Part shown: piece by piece, positions 37,860 through 50,334 of the stretch | Layout of the letters: each line of letters starts with the position of its first letter | How positions within the stretch are numbered: position 1 is the stretch's first letter | Origin: Rhytidiadelphus loreus | Taxonomy: Eukaryota; Streptophyta; Bryopsida; Hypnales; Hylocomiaceae | NCBI GenBank assembly: GCA_947034895.1 | Contig: OX344761.1 | Location: forward strand, 84,147,447 to 84,211,446 | DNA length: 64,000 nucleotides | Reading direction: 5' to 3' | Made by a program: the position numbers and the translations under genes | Notes under the pieces: model-generated | Seen by the model: the letters and a program-made list of their open reading frames with translations, nothing else | Told to the model about the DNA's origin: nothing | The model's database searches: none

Positions 37860-38200
37860 ATTTTTTTCCCTAAACCTTCAACTCAATTCTTCAACACCAA
37901 TTTAAAAAAAATTTGAAGTCCATAGTCAAAAAAAATCCACAAATGACAGTCAAAGTCATTTGAAATTGCAGACCAATGTTCAAAAAGACTTTTTTTTCTT
38001 CTAAATTTCAATGCTAATATCTTCCAATTTGTACAATCAAACTTCATGAAATTTTTACCACATGATTTTAAACAAGGAAACGACAAGATCCTATGGTTAG
38101 ATTCCAAGGAAAAAATTGTTTTTAATTTCTTGGGTGAATGTAGCAAAAATGGCAATTTTGACTGTTTTGGGACAGAAAAATGGCCTCAATCCTTAAAAGG
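37860..38200 (-). mobile_element. TTAA-family element, one end, decayed
   Basis: It reads as the reverse complement of the left part of copies A and B ('aaatggcaattttgactgtttt', then 'tggcc') and ends CCTTAAAAGG before TTAA (38,201-38,204). The other end is not found. Confidence 0.45.
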
Positions 38201-38204
38201 TTAA

Positions 38205-40643
38205 ATTTTGTTATAATACTCTTTAAAAGAAAAAATTGAAGAAAATTCATATCAATAATCATATCAATAAAAAACTAGTTCAAAAGGTTTGAAAATTTCT
38301 TCATAGATGTATATAGTAGTGTAGAATATCATGATGTGAGATTATCAACCTTGTCTTTCTATAATTATAAATAAATAGCCTGTGGTAATGGGCCCAAAGT
38401 TCAATTTGCAATTAAATAATCATTTTTAGTAATTTTTAAATTTTCAAGTTGTAGTAAAACTATACTTCATTAATTTTATTTTATTGGTTGAGCCTAGTTT
38501 ATTTTTTAAAATTATGGTTCAAATTCACATCAAGAGCAAGGAACTTGAAGTTGTTAAAACACGCTACATCCAAAAAGTCATTCAATAGACACATTTTATC
38601 CTTTGTGACAAAACTCAGGATTAAGTATTAAATTTTGTATGGAAAATGATGTAAGATGGGCACAAGTTGTGAATTCTAATGTTAATTCTCAAATTCTCAA
38701 ACTCAATATGTATTCAATATAAAAAATGTCCTCATGTCCATGTAAAGTAGCTTTTTGAAGTAGGTGTAGTTTATTATACCCTTTGGATTGGTATAAAAAG
38801 TATTCAAAAACCTTACTTTATAAAATTGAACTCAATTTTAACAAACAACTATTGATGCAAATGAGATATATTAGGGTAGTTAGAAGTTAGAAATTGGTGG
38901 TTGTTTAAAATTTAGGTTTTGCTTACTTTCAAGGAAAACCCTTCCCAAAACTTTATTCTCCATCTTTTAGGTTTTGTCAAAAACTAGCCCCTGGTGGTTG
39001 GATATTGAGTATCTTCGTAGATGGGGAATATAGTTTTGGTGACATAGGGTATCTCCTTGAAAGTAGGTCTAACTTGAATTTCAACCCCTACCACCTACCT
39101 ACCAACTTTATTCACTTTTTGTTTGCACATGTGAATAATTGGGTCAACTTTAATCTTGAAAGAACAAATCCATTACCACAAATTTTAGCTTCAGAATCCT
39201 TCTCTCTGCTTGTTGTCATTTTGCAACTATATATGAATGAAAATTCTTACATTTATTTTTCAGAGATGAGATTACATGTCTTCTATTAATTGTAAAATTT
39301 TCAGATATTTTTGTGAAAATTTGGAATTACTGTGAATTGTTTAGCTAAAGTGAATAAAATTGATATCAAATACAAAATATGCTAAAAAAATATGAAATTT
39401 TCACCACAACTGTATATTTTAGTGTAGAACATCATTGTATAAATTGAACTTTCTATGGATTTAATACATGAGTTACACTATCCCCAAACTAAGAATGCAT
39501 TCAAGGAACTCTTCCTAAAAAAGTAGATGAAAAACTATTTTTTTCCATCCTTGACGAAGTCATATGAAGGACAAAAAATGTCGTCAAAGGTATTTGAGGG
39601 TTAATTTTGCTTGATTTCATTTGGTATGATTTCATTCCAAATAGCTTTTGCTTGGGATTGTTTTTAACCTTTATAAGCGTAAGAAGACACCCTATGTCTT
39701 TTGGATGATTTCAAGAAAGCCTATTGGATGGAAAAAAAAATTCATTCAATTTTTGGAGAGAGTTTGCTTGAATGCATTTTGAGTGAATGGAATTAGATAT
39801 TCTTTTATTGTGGTATATTTTGACTTTTCTACACAAGAAGATGTTCAATCCATAGATTTTTATTCCTACAAAAATGAAGAATGAAGAATGCACCTATTCA
39901 TCTAATAATTGGATTGATTTTTGATTGACTACTTTGGTTATAGGTCTTGTTGGGTGTGGAATTGTAGGTAGAGGTATGTTTACACTTGTTAATCTTTTGG
40001 GGCTTAAACCCATTATTATTGTTTTGCAAATTATTCCTTTATTTGTATGCACATATAATATTTATCTTGATTTCATCAAATTAATCATAACGAAAGTTTG
40101 CCTTTTAAAGATTCAAGCATCACTTTTGATGAATGAAAAGTTATTTGGACAAAACATCCTCTTCTTGCACTTTCCTCATTATCCATAATATTGACTTCAT
40201 ATTGCTTTGAGGAAACTAAAACAAACAAACCTATAGTAGGTAGAACAAGTGTTTTGTCTTATTGCAATTAGCAAAAAAAATCAGATTTTTTTCTATACAA
40301 AGACAATATGAGAAATGAAGAGAGTAACTGAATTTTTTTTTAAAGTTTTTTACAAAGTATGAATTTCTTATAAATTTTTGAAGTGTGTTGTCCAATTGGC
40401 CCAAAAGAATCTGTAGATTGCCCCAAAACCAACAAAAAATGTATGTATAATGGTCATCCTACCACCTACAAGAGTTACTAACATGGCCACAACATGAAGG
40501 AATAAAAAAAGTCTTCATAGGACTAAAGTAAGACTCTAATGGGTCATTTCCTAGGTGCCCGTCATTGGGCAGTTCGCCTATCACAGGCCACTTTACCTTA
40601 CTTTCCACACTTTTCAACATAAGTGAGAACTTTTACATATTTT
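38205..40643. other. gene-free AT-rich DNA
   Basis: Two frames of 87-94 codons (39,005-39,289 and 39,925-40,188) have no recognisable motif and AT-driven composition, so I do not call them. A possible decayed family end (GTATTTGAGGG before TTAA) lies near 39,590-39,604. Confidence 0.35.
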
Positions 40644-40647
40644 TTAA

Positions 40648-40796
40648 CCCTTGAAGGCGGGATGCTGAGGATCAAAAGTGTCCAATGGATGACTTCATTG
40701 TTCACTGTAGAAACAAAGAATGCAGCTACAGTATTGATCCAATAATTGAAGCATTTTGGTGACTACCTTGGTCAACAGGGCCACGTCCTTCAAGGG
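40648..40796. mobile_element. short TTAA MITE (149 bp)
   Basis: TTAA-CCCTTGAAGG at the left and CCTTCAAGGG-TTAA at the right form a perfect inverted repeat including the target site (40,644-40,658 and 40,786-40,800). It is the shortest member or relative of the TTAA group in the window. It sits about 1 kb beyond the 3' end of the receptor kinase coding region. Confidence 0.75.
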
Positions 40797-40800
40797 TTAA

Positions 40801-41814
40801 ACAATGCATTCTCCTGAGACTGTCCAAGGGGGAAAAATTGGTCAGTCCAATAATAGGAACCATACTCATTACATAAACACCACATACAGCAACAAAGCAC
40901 AAATTCCACGTACTTCCCATAAAAAAAAAGCTAAGCACATCCTGGAGGAAAGTTTTTTCTTTCATTAAAAATGAAGACGTACTTCATGGGGTACTACAAT
41001 GGAACAACACAGGCTCCCAGAGCCCGGGTGAAAGCCTAGTCTCACAACTAAGCCATGCATTGCAGGACTAACCTAGAGACAAAGCCTTTCTCTAGAGAGT
41101 GTAGTTTCTGATTAAAAAAAAACAGACAGCATCACAAACCGAACATGCTTTGTACAGGTGAAGAAAAAAGCCAACAAGAAACAGGTGCATCACATACTGG
41201 AACTCGGAAGTAGCCCCTGCTGCTCCTGTCTTCACAAGAGCAACAAAGAGACACTTCCCCCTCTCCAAGCAGAAGCAAATGAGCGGCGTTTCGCGCACTA
41301 GCCAATGCTCAGCTTGAAGTGGATCTTGAAGGAAATTCCAGCTCCATGGCCACCAGTTGATGTCGACCCAAAGAATTTCGTCTCGTATTTGCTAGAATGG
41401 CAGAAGCTCCACGATCTGCAGAAGGACTCTCTCTCTTCAGGTGAATTATTGCTCCACAAATGGGGAACACCTCTCTCTCTCTCTTTTTCTCACTGTGAGA
41501 ATACACTCGTGTTGTTCGCTGCCTGTCTCTCGTTGGACTCCACAGCAGTGGTAAACAATGCCTTACGGATTGTTCTTCCAACTCTCCATGAAGCAAATCC
41601 TTCTCCCCGCCCCCCTCCTTTCGCCAAGACGCAGCATGTCCGAGAATCATACAAATAGCATGGGTAGAAAAAGCAACCAATAGCAGTCGCTGAAATACAT
41701 GTCATAACCGCTGCGAAGCAAGTGTTACAATAACATGACGTTTCAGCAACCACATATGATTAGGGGAAGGGCCCCTTTCACGCCGATTGCTCGTTGCAAG
41801 CACAGGTCGAAGCT
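40801..41814 (-). other. probable 3' untranslated and flanking DNA of the receptor kinase
   Basis: The base composition stays gene-like after the stop at 41,815. Frames on both strands (for example 41,309-41,680) lack motifs. No poly(A) signal can be fixed. A (CT)n tract lies near 41,470-41,485. Confidence 0.35.
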
Positions 41815-44800
41815 CTACGGCTTTTCAGAAACAGGCTCCTCCCGCTTATGGAAAACAGCCTCTTCCTGCTGCTTATGGGAAACAGGCTCCTCCAGTGGCT
41901 CATCGTAAACAGGCTCATCAGGCTTATGGGAAACAGGCTCCTCCCGCTGCTTATTCAAATCAGGATCCACCTGCTTATCAAAAACACGCTCCTCCTGCAG
42001 CTGATCAGAAACAGGTTCCCCCAGTTGCTGCTCATCAAAAACAGGCTCCTCCAGCTGCTCATCAGGAGTAGGCTCCACCCGCGGCTTATCAGAAACGGGG
42101 TCCTCCTTGTGAGAAGTGGTTTCCTCAACAGCACGCGTGTCTTCCTCCTCCTCAGGCTCTTCGTCCTCGCGCTCCAAGCTCATGTCTACAACAACAGTCT
42201 CTCTTGTGACAGCCCCCTCCGTGAGCAGTTCCTCCCCCGAGCCCAAGGCCAGTGCCACCTCCACCAGGCCATTCTCTCCATTCTCCGAGGAGCCTTCTTC
42301 CACCACGGACTGCCCATCTGTGGAGTCCCTGGCCTTTCTTGTGCTGGCCTCCATGAGCATCCTTACGACCTCGCGCATGGTGGGGCGGTCGAGGGGCGCG
42401 CTGCTGGTGCAGAAGAGCGCCACCTTGAGCACCAGCAGCATCTCCTCGATCACCACCACGTCCGAAAGGTCCAGGCGCGTGTCCAACACCACGCTCACGG
42501 ACTTGTGCGTCTGCATGGCCACTTTCACCCAAGTCACCAGGTCACCGCCATCGTCCACGGGCTGGATGGGGCGACGACCCGTGAGGAGCTCCAGGAGGAC
42601 CACACCGAAGCTGTAAATGTCGCACTTCTCGGTCACGTTCATGGTGTAGGCGTACTCTGCACAAGTATTGTATACTCATTCTCATGTCTTGGATATAGAG
42701 ACTGGCAATCCCATATTCAGGAAGAAAAAAAAAACAGGAAGAAACTGCAATAGTTTTGTTTTTTTAACAGTGATTACAAGAAGAGTTCAGTTCGAATAAG
42801 TCACTTTAACAGCACCCTATTTGGAACACCCTTTGTAATCTGTAGGATTTCACTCGAAGTCCCTTCACAAACAAAACAGGACGGAACTGCCACTAGATTG
42901 ATTTTAAAACGCTGATTATGTGAAGAAATCAGTTTCAAAAAGGTCACTTTGACAACACCCTTGTGGAACTTTGCAATCAGTAGGATTTGACTCATTGACA
43001 CCCTTCACGAAACAGAACAGGCAGAAACTGGAACAGGTTGTTTTAGTACACTAACAACATGAAGAAGTCGGTTTTAAAAAGTTCAATTTGACATCCCCCT
43101 ACTGGAAATTTGCAACCTGTATCATGTCACGCATCGACCCTTCACGAAACAAAACAAGCAGCAACTGCAACAGGTTTTTTGAACACTGATTATATGAAGG
43201 AATAAGTTTCAGAAAGGTCAGTACGACAAAACCATTGCAAAGTTCCATTGCAAAGTTCCATTTTCATATGGTCTTGTAAATGGTTCCATTGCAAACTTTG
43301 CAATGATCTTGTAAATGGAACTTCGCAATGTGTAGGATTTCATGCATTGACACTTCACGAAACTACACAAGCAGCAACTGCAACAAGTTATTAGAACACT
43401 GACTATGTGAACAAACCAGTTTCAAAAAGACCACTTGGCAACACCCTAATTTCGTCATTCCAAATAAAAGTTCGCAATGTCTAAAAATTGATCCATTACC
43501 CCTTCACAAAACAGAACAGACAGTAAGTACAAAAACAGTTATTAGAACTATGTGAATACATAAAGAACTATGTTCCCAAAAGGTTGCTTTCACAACCCCC
43601 ATTTCATTCCTATTTTCGTCCTTGCAAATAAAGGAGCGCAAAGAGTAGAATGCAATCCATTTCACCTCCACAAAACAAAACAAAGCGAAACATGCAGCAA
43701 CAACAAAACCTTTTCCAAACACACGCAGACCAAACTCCCACAGACGCCCACTTCGACAAACCCTAATAATTTTCACCACTGTACTGTAGAGCTTCCCAAG
43801 GACTAGGGTTTGCTTCCATACCAGGCGCAATGTATCCATACGACCCTGCCACCCCGGACATCGACTTGGTATCCGCCAAATCAAACAACTTGGCCAACCC
43901 AAAGTCCCCCACGTGCGCCTCGTAGTGATCATCCAGCAGAATATTATTCGACTTGATATCCCGATGAATAATCAGCGGTTTACAATCATGGTGCAAATAC
44001 TCCAACCCTTCCGCCGCCCCCACGGCAATCTTATACCTCAGATCCCAATCCAATTCACAATCCTCCTTCAACAAATGCTCCCCTAGACTCCCCTTGGGCA
44101 TATAATCATACATCAACAGATTATAGCCTTGGTGGGAGCAGAACCCCATGAGCTTCACAATGTTCCGATGCCGAATCTTCCCCAACGTCTTAATCTCCGC
44201 AGTGAAGCTGTCATAGAGCGCCATCCCCGAGTCCAAGTGCGTCGTCATCTTCTTCACAGCTATGATTTGCCCCGACGGCATCCTCGCTTTGTACACACGC
44301 CCACAAGCCCCAAACCCAATCTCCGTGCTTTCACTGAAGTTTTGGGTCGCAGCGATAATGTCAGCTAGTGTCACACCCGACCTGGGCAGAAAGGTCGTCT
44401 CTTCGAATTCCTTATCCGATGCGACGTGGATTGGAGTTTTAGGTCGTCGACAGAACCAGCATGCGCCGACGAAGATGACGATCAAGGCGCAGACGATTAC
44501 GACGGCGATGATGCCGACTAAAGCTCCGGCAGAGACTGCGCCGTCTTCCCATACGGGTGGGACAGGCGCTGGGAGCGTGACGGTGGGAGGGCAAGGGGTG
44601 GGAAGTGGGGAGCCGCAGACAGAAGTGTTGTAGAAGCTGGACTCGTTCAAACGAAGAAACAAGCCGCCTTGGGGAAGCTCCCCGGACAATTGATTGTTGG
44701 AGACGTTGAAGAAGACGATGCTTGTGAGGTTTGAGAGAGAAGCTGGGATTTGGCCTGTGAGGCGGTTGTGAGATAAGTCTAGCATTTCAAGCATTTGGAG

Positions 44801-46735
44801 TTGGCCTAGCTCATCCGGGATGCGGCCGATGAGGGCGTTGTTGCTGAGGTTTAAGCCGTATTGAAGAGTAGTGATTTGGCCAAGGGAGGCGGGGATGTAT
44901 CCCGAGAAGTTGTTGCCGCCGACGTGAAGGTACTGCAAGCGGCTACACGTGGTGAGGCTGTCTGGAATTGAGCCTTCGAGCTGATTCTCCGAAACGAGAA
45001 TCTCGGAGACTCCGAGTATGTTGCCGAACTCCGGAGGAAAGCCGCCCGTGAAGGCGTTGAAGCTCAAGTCGAGGCGTTGAAGGAGGCTGCAGTTGCCGAT
45101 TTCCGGAGGGATGGGGCCCTCGAGGTCGTTTCCGGAGACGTTCAAGTAGACGAGCGCGTCGAGCTTGCCGATTTCCGTGGGGAGTGTGCCATGGAAGAAG
45201 TTGTCGGCGATTGACAAGACTTGAAGATCTGAAAGCTCGCCGATCTCGGGTGGGACCACGCCGCTGAAACCGTTGCTTCGAAGCTCCAGCTGACGGAGCT
45301 GACGGAGAGGCCAGACTTCGGAGAGAATCTCACCCGTCATGTGGTTTGCTTCGAGATCGACCTGCTGGAGCGACTGGCAGACCAGTAAGCCCTTGGGGAG
45401 CGTGCCTGTGAAGTTGTTGAACGCGAGATGGAGGAGCGAGAGCGCGCCGCGCGCGCACACTTGCGGGGGGATGGTGCCCGTGAGTGCGTTGTGTGAAAGC
45501 TCCAAGATGGTGAGGTTGCCGACTGTTCCCAGTAAGGGAGGTATATCCCCCGTCAAGTTGTTGCTAAACATCTGCAGGCGAGCCAGATGCGGGGCCTCTT
45601 GAAGGGAAGTGGGAAGGCTGCCCGAGAGGGTGTTGAGAGAGAGATCGAGAAACATCAAGTTCGGAGCTAACCCTGCAATCGCCGGTATCGGCCCCGTTAA
45701 CTGATTCTCGAACAGATGCAAGAGCTGCAAATTGGGCAACCGGAAGAGATTCTCCGGGATCCCGCCGGAGAGGTTATTCTCCGAGAGATCGATCTCGAGG
45801 GCGGATGTTAGGTTACCCAAGCTCTCCGGGATGCCGCCCGTGAAGTTGTTGGCGTAGATGTAGAGCTTCTGCAGCAAAGTTAGGGTTCCAAGCTCGGGTG
45901 GGATGGTCCCCCACAGCGAGTTTCGGTAGATTGCGAGCAGGTTCAAGTTCTGGAGCTTCCCGAGCTCCGGCGGGATGGTCCCCACGAAGGAGTTGTCCCA
46001 GAGCACGACCGACGTGAGGTTAATCATTTGGCCGATGACAGCCGGGATGGTCCCCGTGAGCTTGTTCTGCGCCAGCCCGAGGAACTGCAAACTTTCGCAG
46101 CCCACAATCTCCAGCGGGATCGGCCCCTCGATGGAGTTCTGCCCGATTCGCAGCGTCTGCAACTGCTTCAGCCTCCCCAGAGACGCCGGCAAATTGCCGC
46201 TCAGATTGTTCGTGTAGCCCAGCAACTCCACGAGCGCGGTCAAGCGCCCAATTTCCGAGGGAATTGCCCCCTCTAGGTAGTTGTTCATCAGCAACAGATG
46301 CTGTAACACGCGCAGCTTCCCAATCTCTCTAGGAATAGGACCCGAGAGGCTGTTCGAGCTCAAATCCAGAATTACTAACCGTGTTAACAGCCCGATGCCG
46401 GGCGGAATCTCTCCTGTCAACGAGTTCGAGGAAATGTTCAAGTAACGAAGCGCCACCAAATTGCCAATGCTCGGAGAAATGGTGCCCGTAAGGTTCATGT
46501 TCCCGAGATCCACGTCCCAGACGCGCCCCTGCGGGCTGGGGCAGTACACCCCCTTCCACTTGCACGGATACGCATCGTCAGGGTCCCAGTTCCGAAGCGC
46601 CCCGTCCGGGTCACCCAAGCTCGCCTTCACCTTCAGCAACGCCACGCCATCGGGGGACAACCCCAACACGGGATGCAAAACCAACGCCACCAAGGGTAGC
46701 CACCACCACCACCACCGCTGCTCCTGCTCCCCCAT
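41815..46735 (-). CDS. LRR receptor-like kinase (LRR-XI type) with acidic repeat tail
   Basis: Two exons, 46735-43822 and 42656-41815, are joined by a GT-AG intron within the motif [12 protein letters not shown]. They encode 1,251 residues. In order: a signal peptide with a WWWWW run (1-25), an LRR N-cap ending in the pair of Cys around CKWKGVYC, about 26 plant-type LRRs (LxxLxLxxNxLxGxIP), a membrane segment ([18 protein letters not shown]), and a kinase. The kinase has GFGACG, the VKK lysine, HRDIKSNN (RD type), DFGLAKL and the APE motif, so it looks catalytically complete. It probably sits in the plasma membrane and senses a peptide or other extracellular ligand. The closest architecture I know is the Arabidopsis At2g33170/At5g63930 clade; the ligand is unknown. 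The tail after the kinase (about 1,077-1,251) is unusual: acidic, then repeated EEPVSxK units. Intron retention would stop at 43,763 and cut the kinase. Confidence 0.92.
41818..42110. repeat. coding minisatellite in the receptor kinase tail
   Basis: On the + strand, GCTCCTCC... and AAACAGGCTCC blocks recur every 24-33 bases. On the coding strand they give repeated EEPVSDK/EEPVSHK-like units in frame. All unit lengths are multiples of three, so the reading frame survives. Confidence 0.75.
42734..43700. repeat. intron-filling tandem repeat, about 140-bp period
   Basis: The anchor ACAAGCAGCAACTGCAAC (degenerate) occurs at 42,734, 42,876, 43,017, 43,154, 43,367, 43,516 and 43,690. The spacings are 142, 141, 137, 213, 149 and 174. 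Each unit also has 'ttatgtgaa', 'cagtttcaaaaaggtca', 'acaccct', 'ttgcaat.tgtaggattt' and 'cttcacgaaac'. The 213-base unit has an extra block of short 'ccattgcaaagtt' repeats (about 43,230-43,330). The array lies almost wholly within the receptor kinase intron (42,657-43,821). Confidence 0.8.
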
Positions 46736-47960
46736 GGCTGGCTACTCCCAACACTACCAAACGCCCATTCTCTCATGCTAGGTCCTCACCGACATAGCCA
46801 CGCCTTGCCTCCTCCTTCTTCCCAACCCCACCATCGCCCTGCACCCTAACCCTCCTCCTCCTCCTCACTACCATCTCACCACCAAAGCTTCGAAAGCTCT
46901 CTCTTCCATCACCAAGCTTCAAATCCTTTCCTCCACCACCCCAAAATCTCACACTCGCTTCGAATGCGTCCCTCCCCCTTGATTCCGTCCACCACAATCT
47001 CCGCTCCCATCCACCCCCACTCACTCACTCACTCACTCACACACTCATTCACTCACTCACCCTCTCGTCGTTCGAATCCTCTGTTTCCCACCGCCATCGC
47101 GACCACCTGCGCTTCGAATGCTGTCTTCCATCCCAGCCATTGCGCTCGACGCGCTCTCTCTGTGCTGCCCTCCGAGTCGTGTCAGAGCTGGGTCGCATTA
47201 GTCAACCGCCATGGACTGAACTCGCGGCGCAACCACGAGTGATCGCTGACCGATTCCGCTTCTTCCTCCGGGCGTCGACGTCGTCGTCGTCGTCCCCGTC
47301 CTCGTCGTCCCTAGAACTCCCGATTTCAAGCTGTTGGGTTCGTGACAGGCGAATTGGAAGGGATTATTACCGACGATGGCGAAGAGGGTGCGAATCCTGC
47401 AAGCCGTGATCGTCTCGTATCGCGGCGTCTTCTTCTGGGCCATCGCCATGATGAGTGGGAGGGAGGAGGTGATGGAGGGGCGACGGACGGAGAGGGGGAG
47501 CTCGGGGTTCGGTGTAGGTGAGGCCGTGAAGTGCGCGGAAACCTCCTAGTGGGTGGAGGACCGGCGGTGCACAGGGGTAGGTTGGGTTGAGGACCCTGTG
47601 TGAGTGTGGCTGAGGTCTGGGTGGTACCTGGGCGATGCTCGGGGTCACCCGGGGAATCGGGGGGCGGTAGTTGCGGGATAGGGGTGGCTAATTTGGCGGG
47701 GGTGATTGAGGGCCGGGGACCGGGGGAGGCGCACCCGCCGTTCACACGGCTTTGGAGGGGCCTTGGACGCCAAATTGTGGGGCGTTTGGATTTGGGGATC
47801 TGTCAGAAACGCAATTGTGGTGCGCTTTCCGGGGGGGCCGGATTTTATTGGCTGTGTCAGTGCGACCCCCACTGGTAGGCAGTGTGAAGAGGACCGGCTT
47901 GGGGGGGCCCAATTTTGGCAATAAAAAATTAATAAAAAATGCTTGGGGGTAGAATATTTG
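46736..47960 (-). promoter_or_regulatory. GC-rich 5' leader and promoter region of the receptor kinase
   Basis: The GC-rich island continues upstream of the receptor start to about 47,900, then falls abruptly to AT-rich DNA. It holds an (ACTC)n microsatellite (47,020-47,061) and a GTC trinucleotide tract (about 47,277-47,311). Frames on both strands are low-complexity (Pro/Ser/Arg/Gly) and show no domain. I see no clear TATA box; an A/T-rich stretch at 47,918-47,940 is the only candidate. Confidence 0.4.
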
Positions 47961-49408
47961 GTGAGAGATACGTGGGAGGTAGGAGGCTTTGCAAAGCTTT
48001 TGAGGAAGTTTGAGTAGCTATTGGAGGGCCAATTCACACTACATCTCAAGTCCCTTTGAATTTGAATCCTCAAAATGTGATTGGTAGAAAGTTGAAAATT
48101 GGGAGTTGGAACTATCACATTATGTCCCAAGTCCCTCTCTGGTTTCAACAATTTTTTTTCTAACACAAATGAAACGGAATTTCAATGCAGGAAAAAATGA
48201 ACAAGATCCCCAACCACATGCAACAATTTTTTTGAATCAATAAAATGAGGGAAAGAAAGTGTGAAGGGGCTCTTGTTCAAAAACACAATAAATGGTATAT
48301 AGTACAAAGCTTCTTGTAGTGTAGTTGTTTGTTTCTTAGGCATGGAGAAAGATGAATTGGTACAACACTTAAGGTGAGGGCATTTTCAATACATCCTCCA
48401 TATTGCTAAAATTGCAAAATATGGGTAACTTTTAAGTGTTATGGAATTAGAAGTTGAGAAGTGCATCAAAAACCACTTAATTTCTAAAGTCTCAAAAGTC
48501 TCCTAGTCCCAAGAACTCTAGATGGCATAACTATTTTTCAAAATAGGAAATTAAATTGAGCTATTAACAATTTAGTTTTTCTTTCTATCTCATATCTACT
48601 TCAACTCAACAATTTTTTAAAGAATTGAAAAATCAAGTTGTTGCTTTTAAGTTCCCAAAATTTAAACTCAATTCTTCAATATAAAAAAATTGTTTCAAAA
48701 TTTGTAATACAAAAAATTTAAGTCAAGGGGATTCAAAGCCTTATAATCTAGTCAAGTTTGGTGGAAAATAAATTTAGTTTAAAGGCTTATATAATTTAAT
48801 CTGATCAAGGGATCACCCTTGTAATTGATATGGTCAAAGTTTCTGAAATTTTTTCCAAACATTCTCATACTAGTCTAGTGCAAAATCCTACGTGCAAATA
48901 TGCATCAAAAAAAAAAGAAAAAAGAAGTTGCTCTTTGCATTGGAAATGACAGTTTTGAGTGTTTATGGACCCCAAAAAATGACGTAGAAGATAAAATGGA
49001 AATAAGAATATGTAAATTTAGACTTCATACCACCAAAATAGATCCAATTTAAAACAAAGTGAAAGACAAAAATTATAGAATCCATGACAAATCATGCTTA
49101 AAAAAAGAAACCATACAAATAAAATAGCAATTGGATCTATTTTTGTTGTCTAAAGTTTAAATCCAGACTATGTAATACTTTTTAAGTATTTTGGAATGTG
49201 CTTCTAATGATAGTATTCTCAACCACTAATCTAAAACCTATTTTACTTGTTGAGCCAATTTGATGGATACATCACAAGATACTTTGAAGGTTCCTTAAGT
49301 GCTTCCATAATCAATATTAGAAGGAACTCAATATACTTACTATTATAAAATAAAAATCCCTTTTACTAGATCTTATAGCAAGTGAAAGGGGGATCTGATT
49401 CATTTTAT
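47961..49408. other. gene-free DNA with decayed repeats
   Basis: It includes a retroposon-like tail on the - strand (48,151-48,190). Around 48,570-48,990 is a decayed TTAA-family interior ('tctcatactagtcta', 'aaatgacagttttgagtgtt'). There is no gene. Confidence 0.35.
48151..48190 (-). repeat. retroposon-like 3' tail
   Basis: On the - strand it reads TGCATTGAAATTCCGTTTCA, then TTTGTG and an A-rich run. It is a second copy of the motif at 10,996. Confidence 0.35.
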
Positions 49409-50334
49409 CCCCTAAAGGAAGGAAGATGTCTTTAGGCCCAAAATTCCTTCAAAGTACTTAAACCCAAAGGAAGGCTAAAATCTTCATTTATATTTATCCA
49501 TTAACAAATCCAACTATAGGATCCTTTTCTTAATTTGTTAGAGTATACCCTCTTAAAATTTCAAGATAAGAAACCTTACCAATTGCAAGACTTAGACATT
49601 TGAATTTTAAGAAGAAGTATTTTCAATTCTTTCCAAATGGCTAGATTTCATCTTTCAAAATTTTTAAACAAAAATGTGTAGATCCTACAACTTGTTACTC
49701 TTTGAAGAAATAAGTTGGAAATACAAATAAAAAATTTCAAACAAAAAATATTTCATGTTCGTGCTTGAAAAAAATAGTAAGTAGAAAGAAGCAAAATATG
49801 ATTTAAAATACATTGTTAAGAATTTAGTTATGGAATTGAAAATTGCCAATCCAATGGTTGTAATGTTGTAATAAACAATCTACATCCAATGCTTTTATTT
49901 TTTTTCAAAAATATTGAAAATTGAACTTCAAATTGAACTTCAAATAAAGGACTTCAAATTTTATTTCAAATAGAGATTTCATAAGTGCCTACAAACTAGA
50001 ATTCCTCATAACTTTCATCTTGTTAATCAAAATGGAATAATTCAAAGATTTTTACATACACATAAATCTTGGAAATCAAGTTCAAATTTTTATTTCTTAA
50101 AAAAGTCTTTTTTTCTTTTGAGTTGGTCAAGTTACCCACCGAGCATTCTAAATTACATATCATACAACAACTATTTAACTATGTAGTCTAAAGGTATACA
50201 AATTGTTGTACCTTAAAGCACATGAACCTTCGGCACATGTGTGAAAATTTTAAAGAAAAAAGTAAAAAAATAGTTTGTAGTAAGCCGCCCAAAATCTCTA
50301 TATTGTCAAATAACACAATTTAGTCCTTTAAGGG
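49409..50334 (+). mobile_element. TTAA-family element, full length (926 bp)
   Basis: It starts CCCCTAAAGGAAGG after TTAT (49,405-49,408) and ends AGTCCTTTAAGGG before TTAA (50,335-50,338). Its interior is shared with the interrupted element at 25,494-27,813 and partly with 31,955-32,893. It has no coding frame. Confidence 0.7.

Noticed and set aside
41787..42753. + strand frames of 94-319 codons antisense to the receptor kinase tail, with [13 protein letters not shown] repeats
   Set aside because: They are mirror images of the coding minisatellite; the - strand frame continues a conserved kinase domain through a proper splice site.
45975..46781. Several + strand frames over the LRR region
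   Set aside because: They are antisense shadows of the LRR exon.
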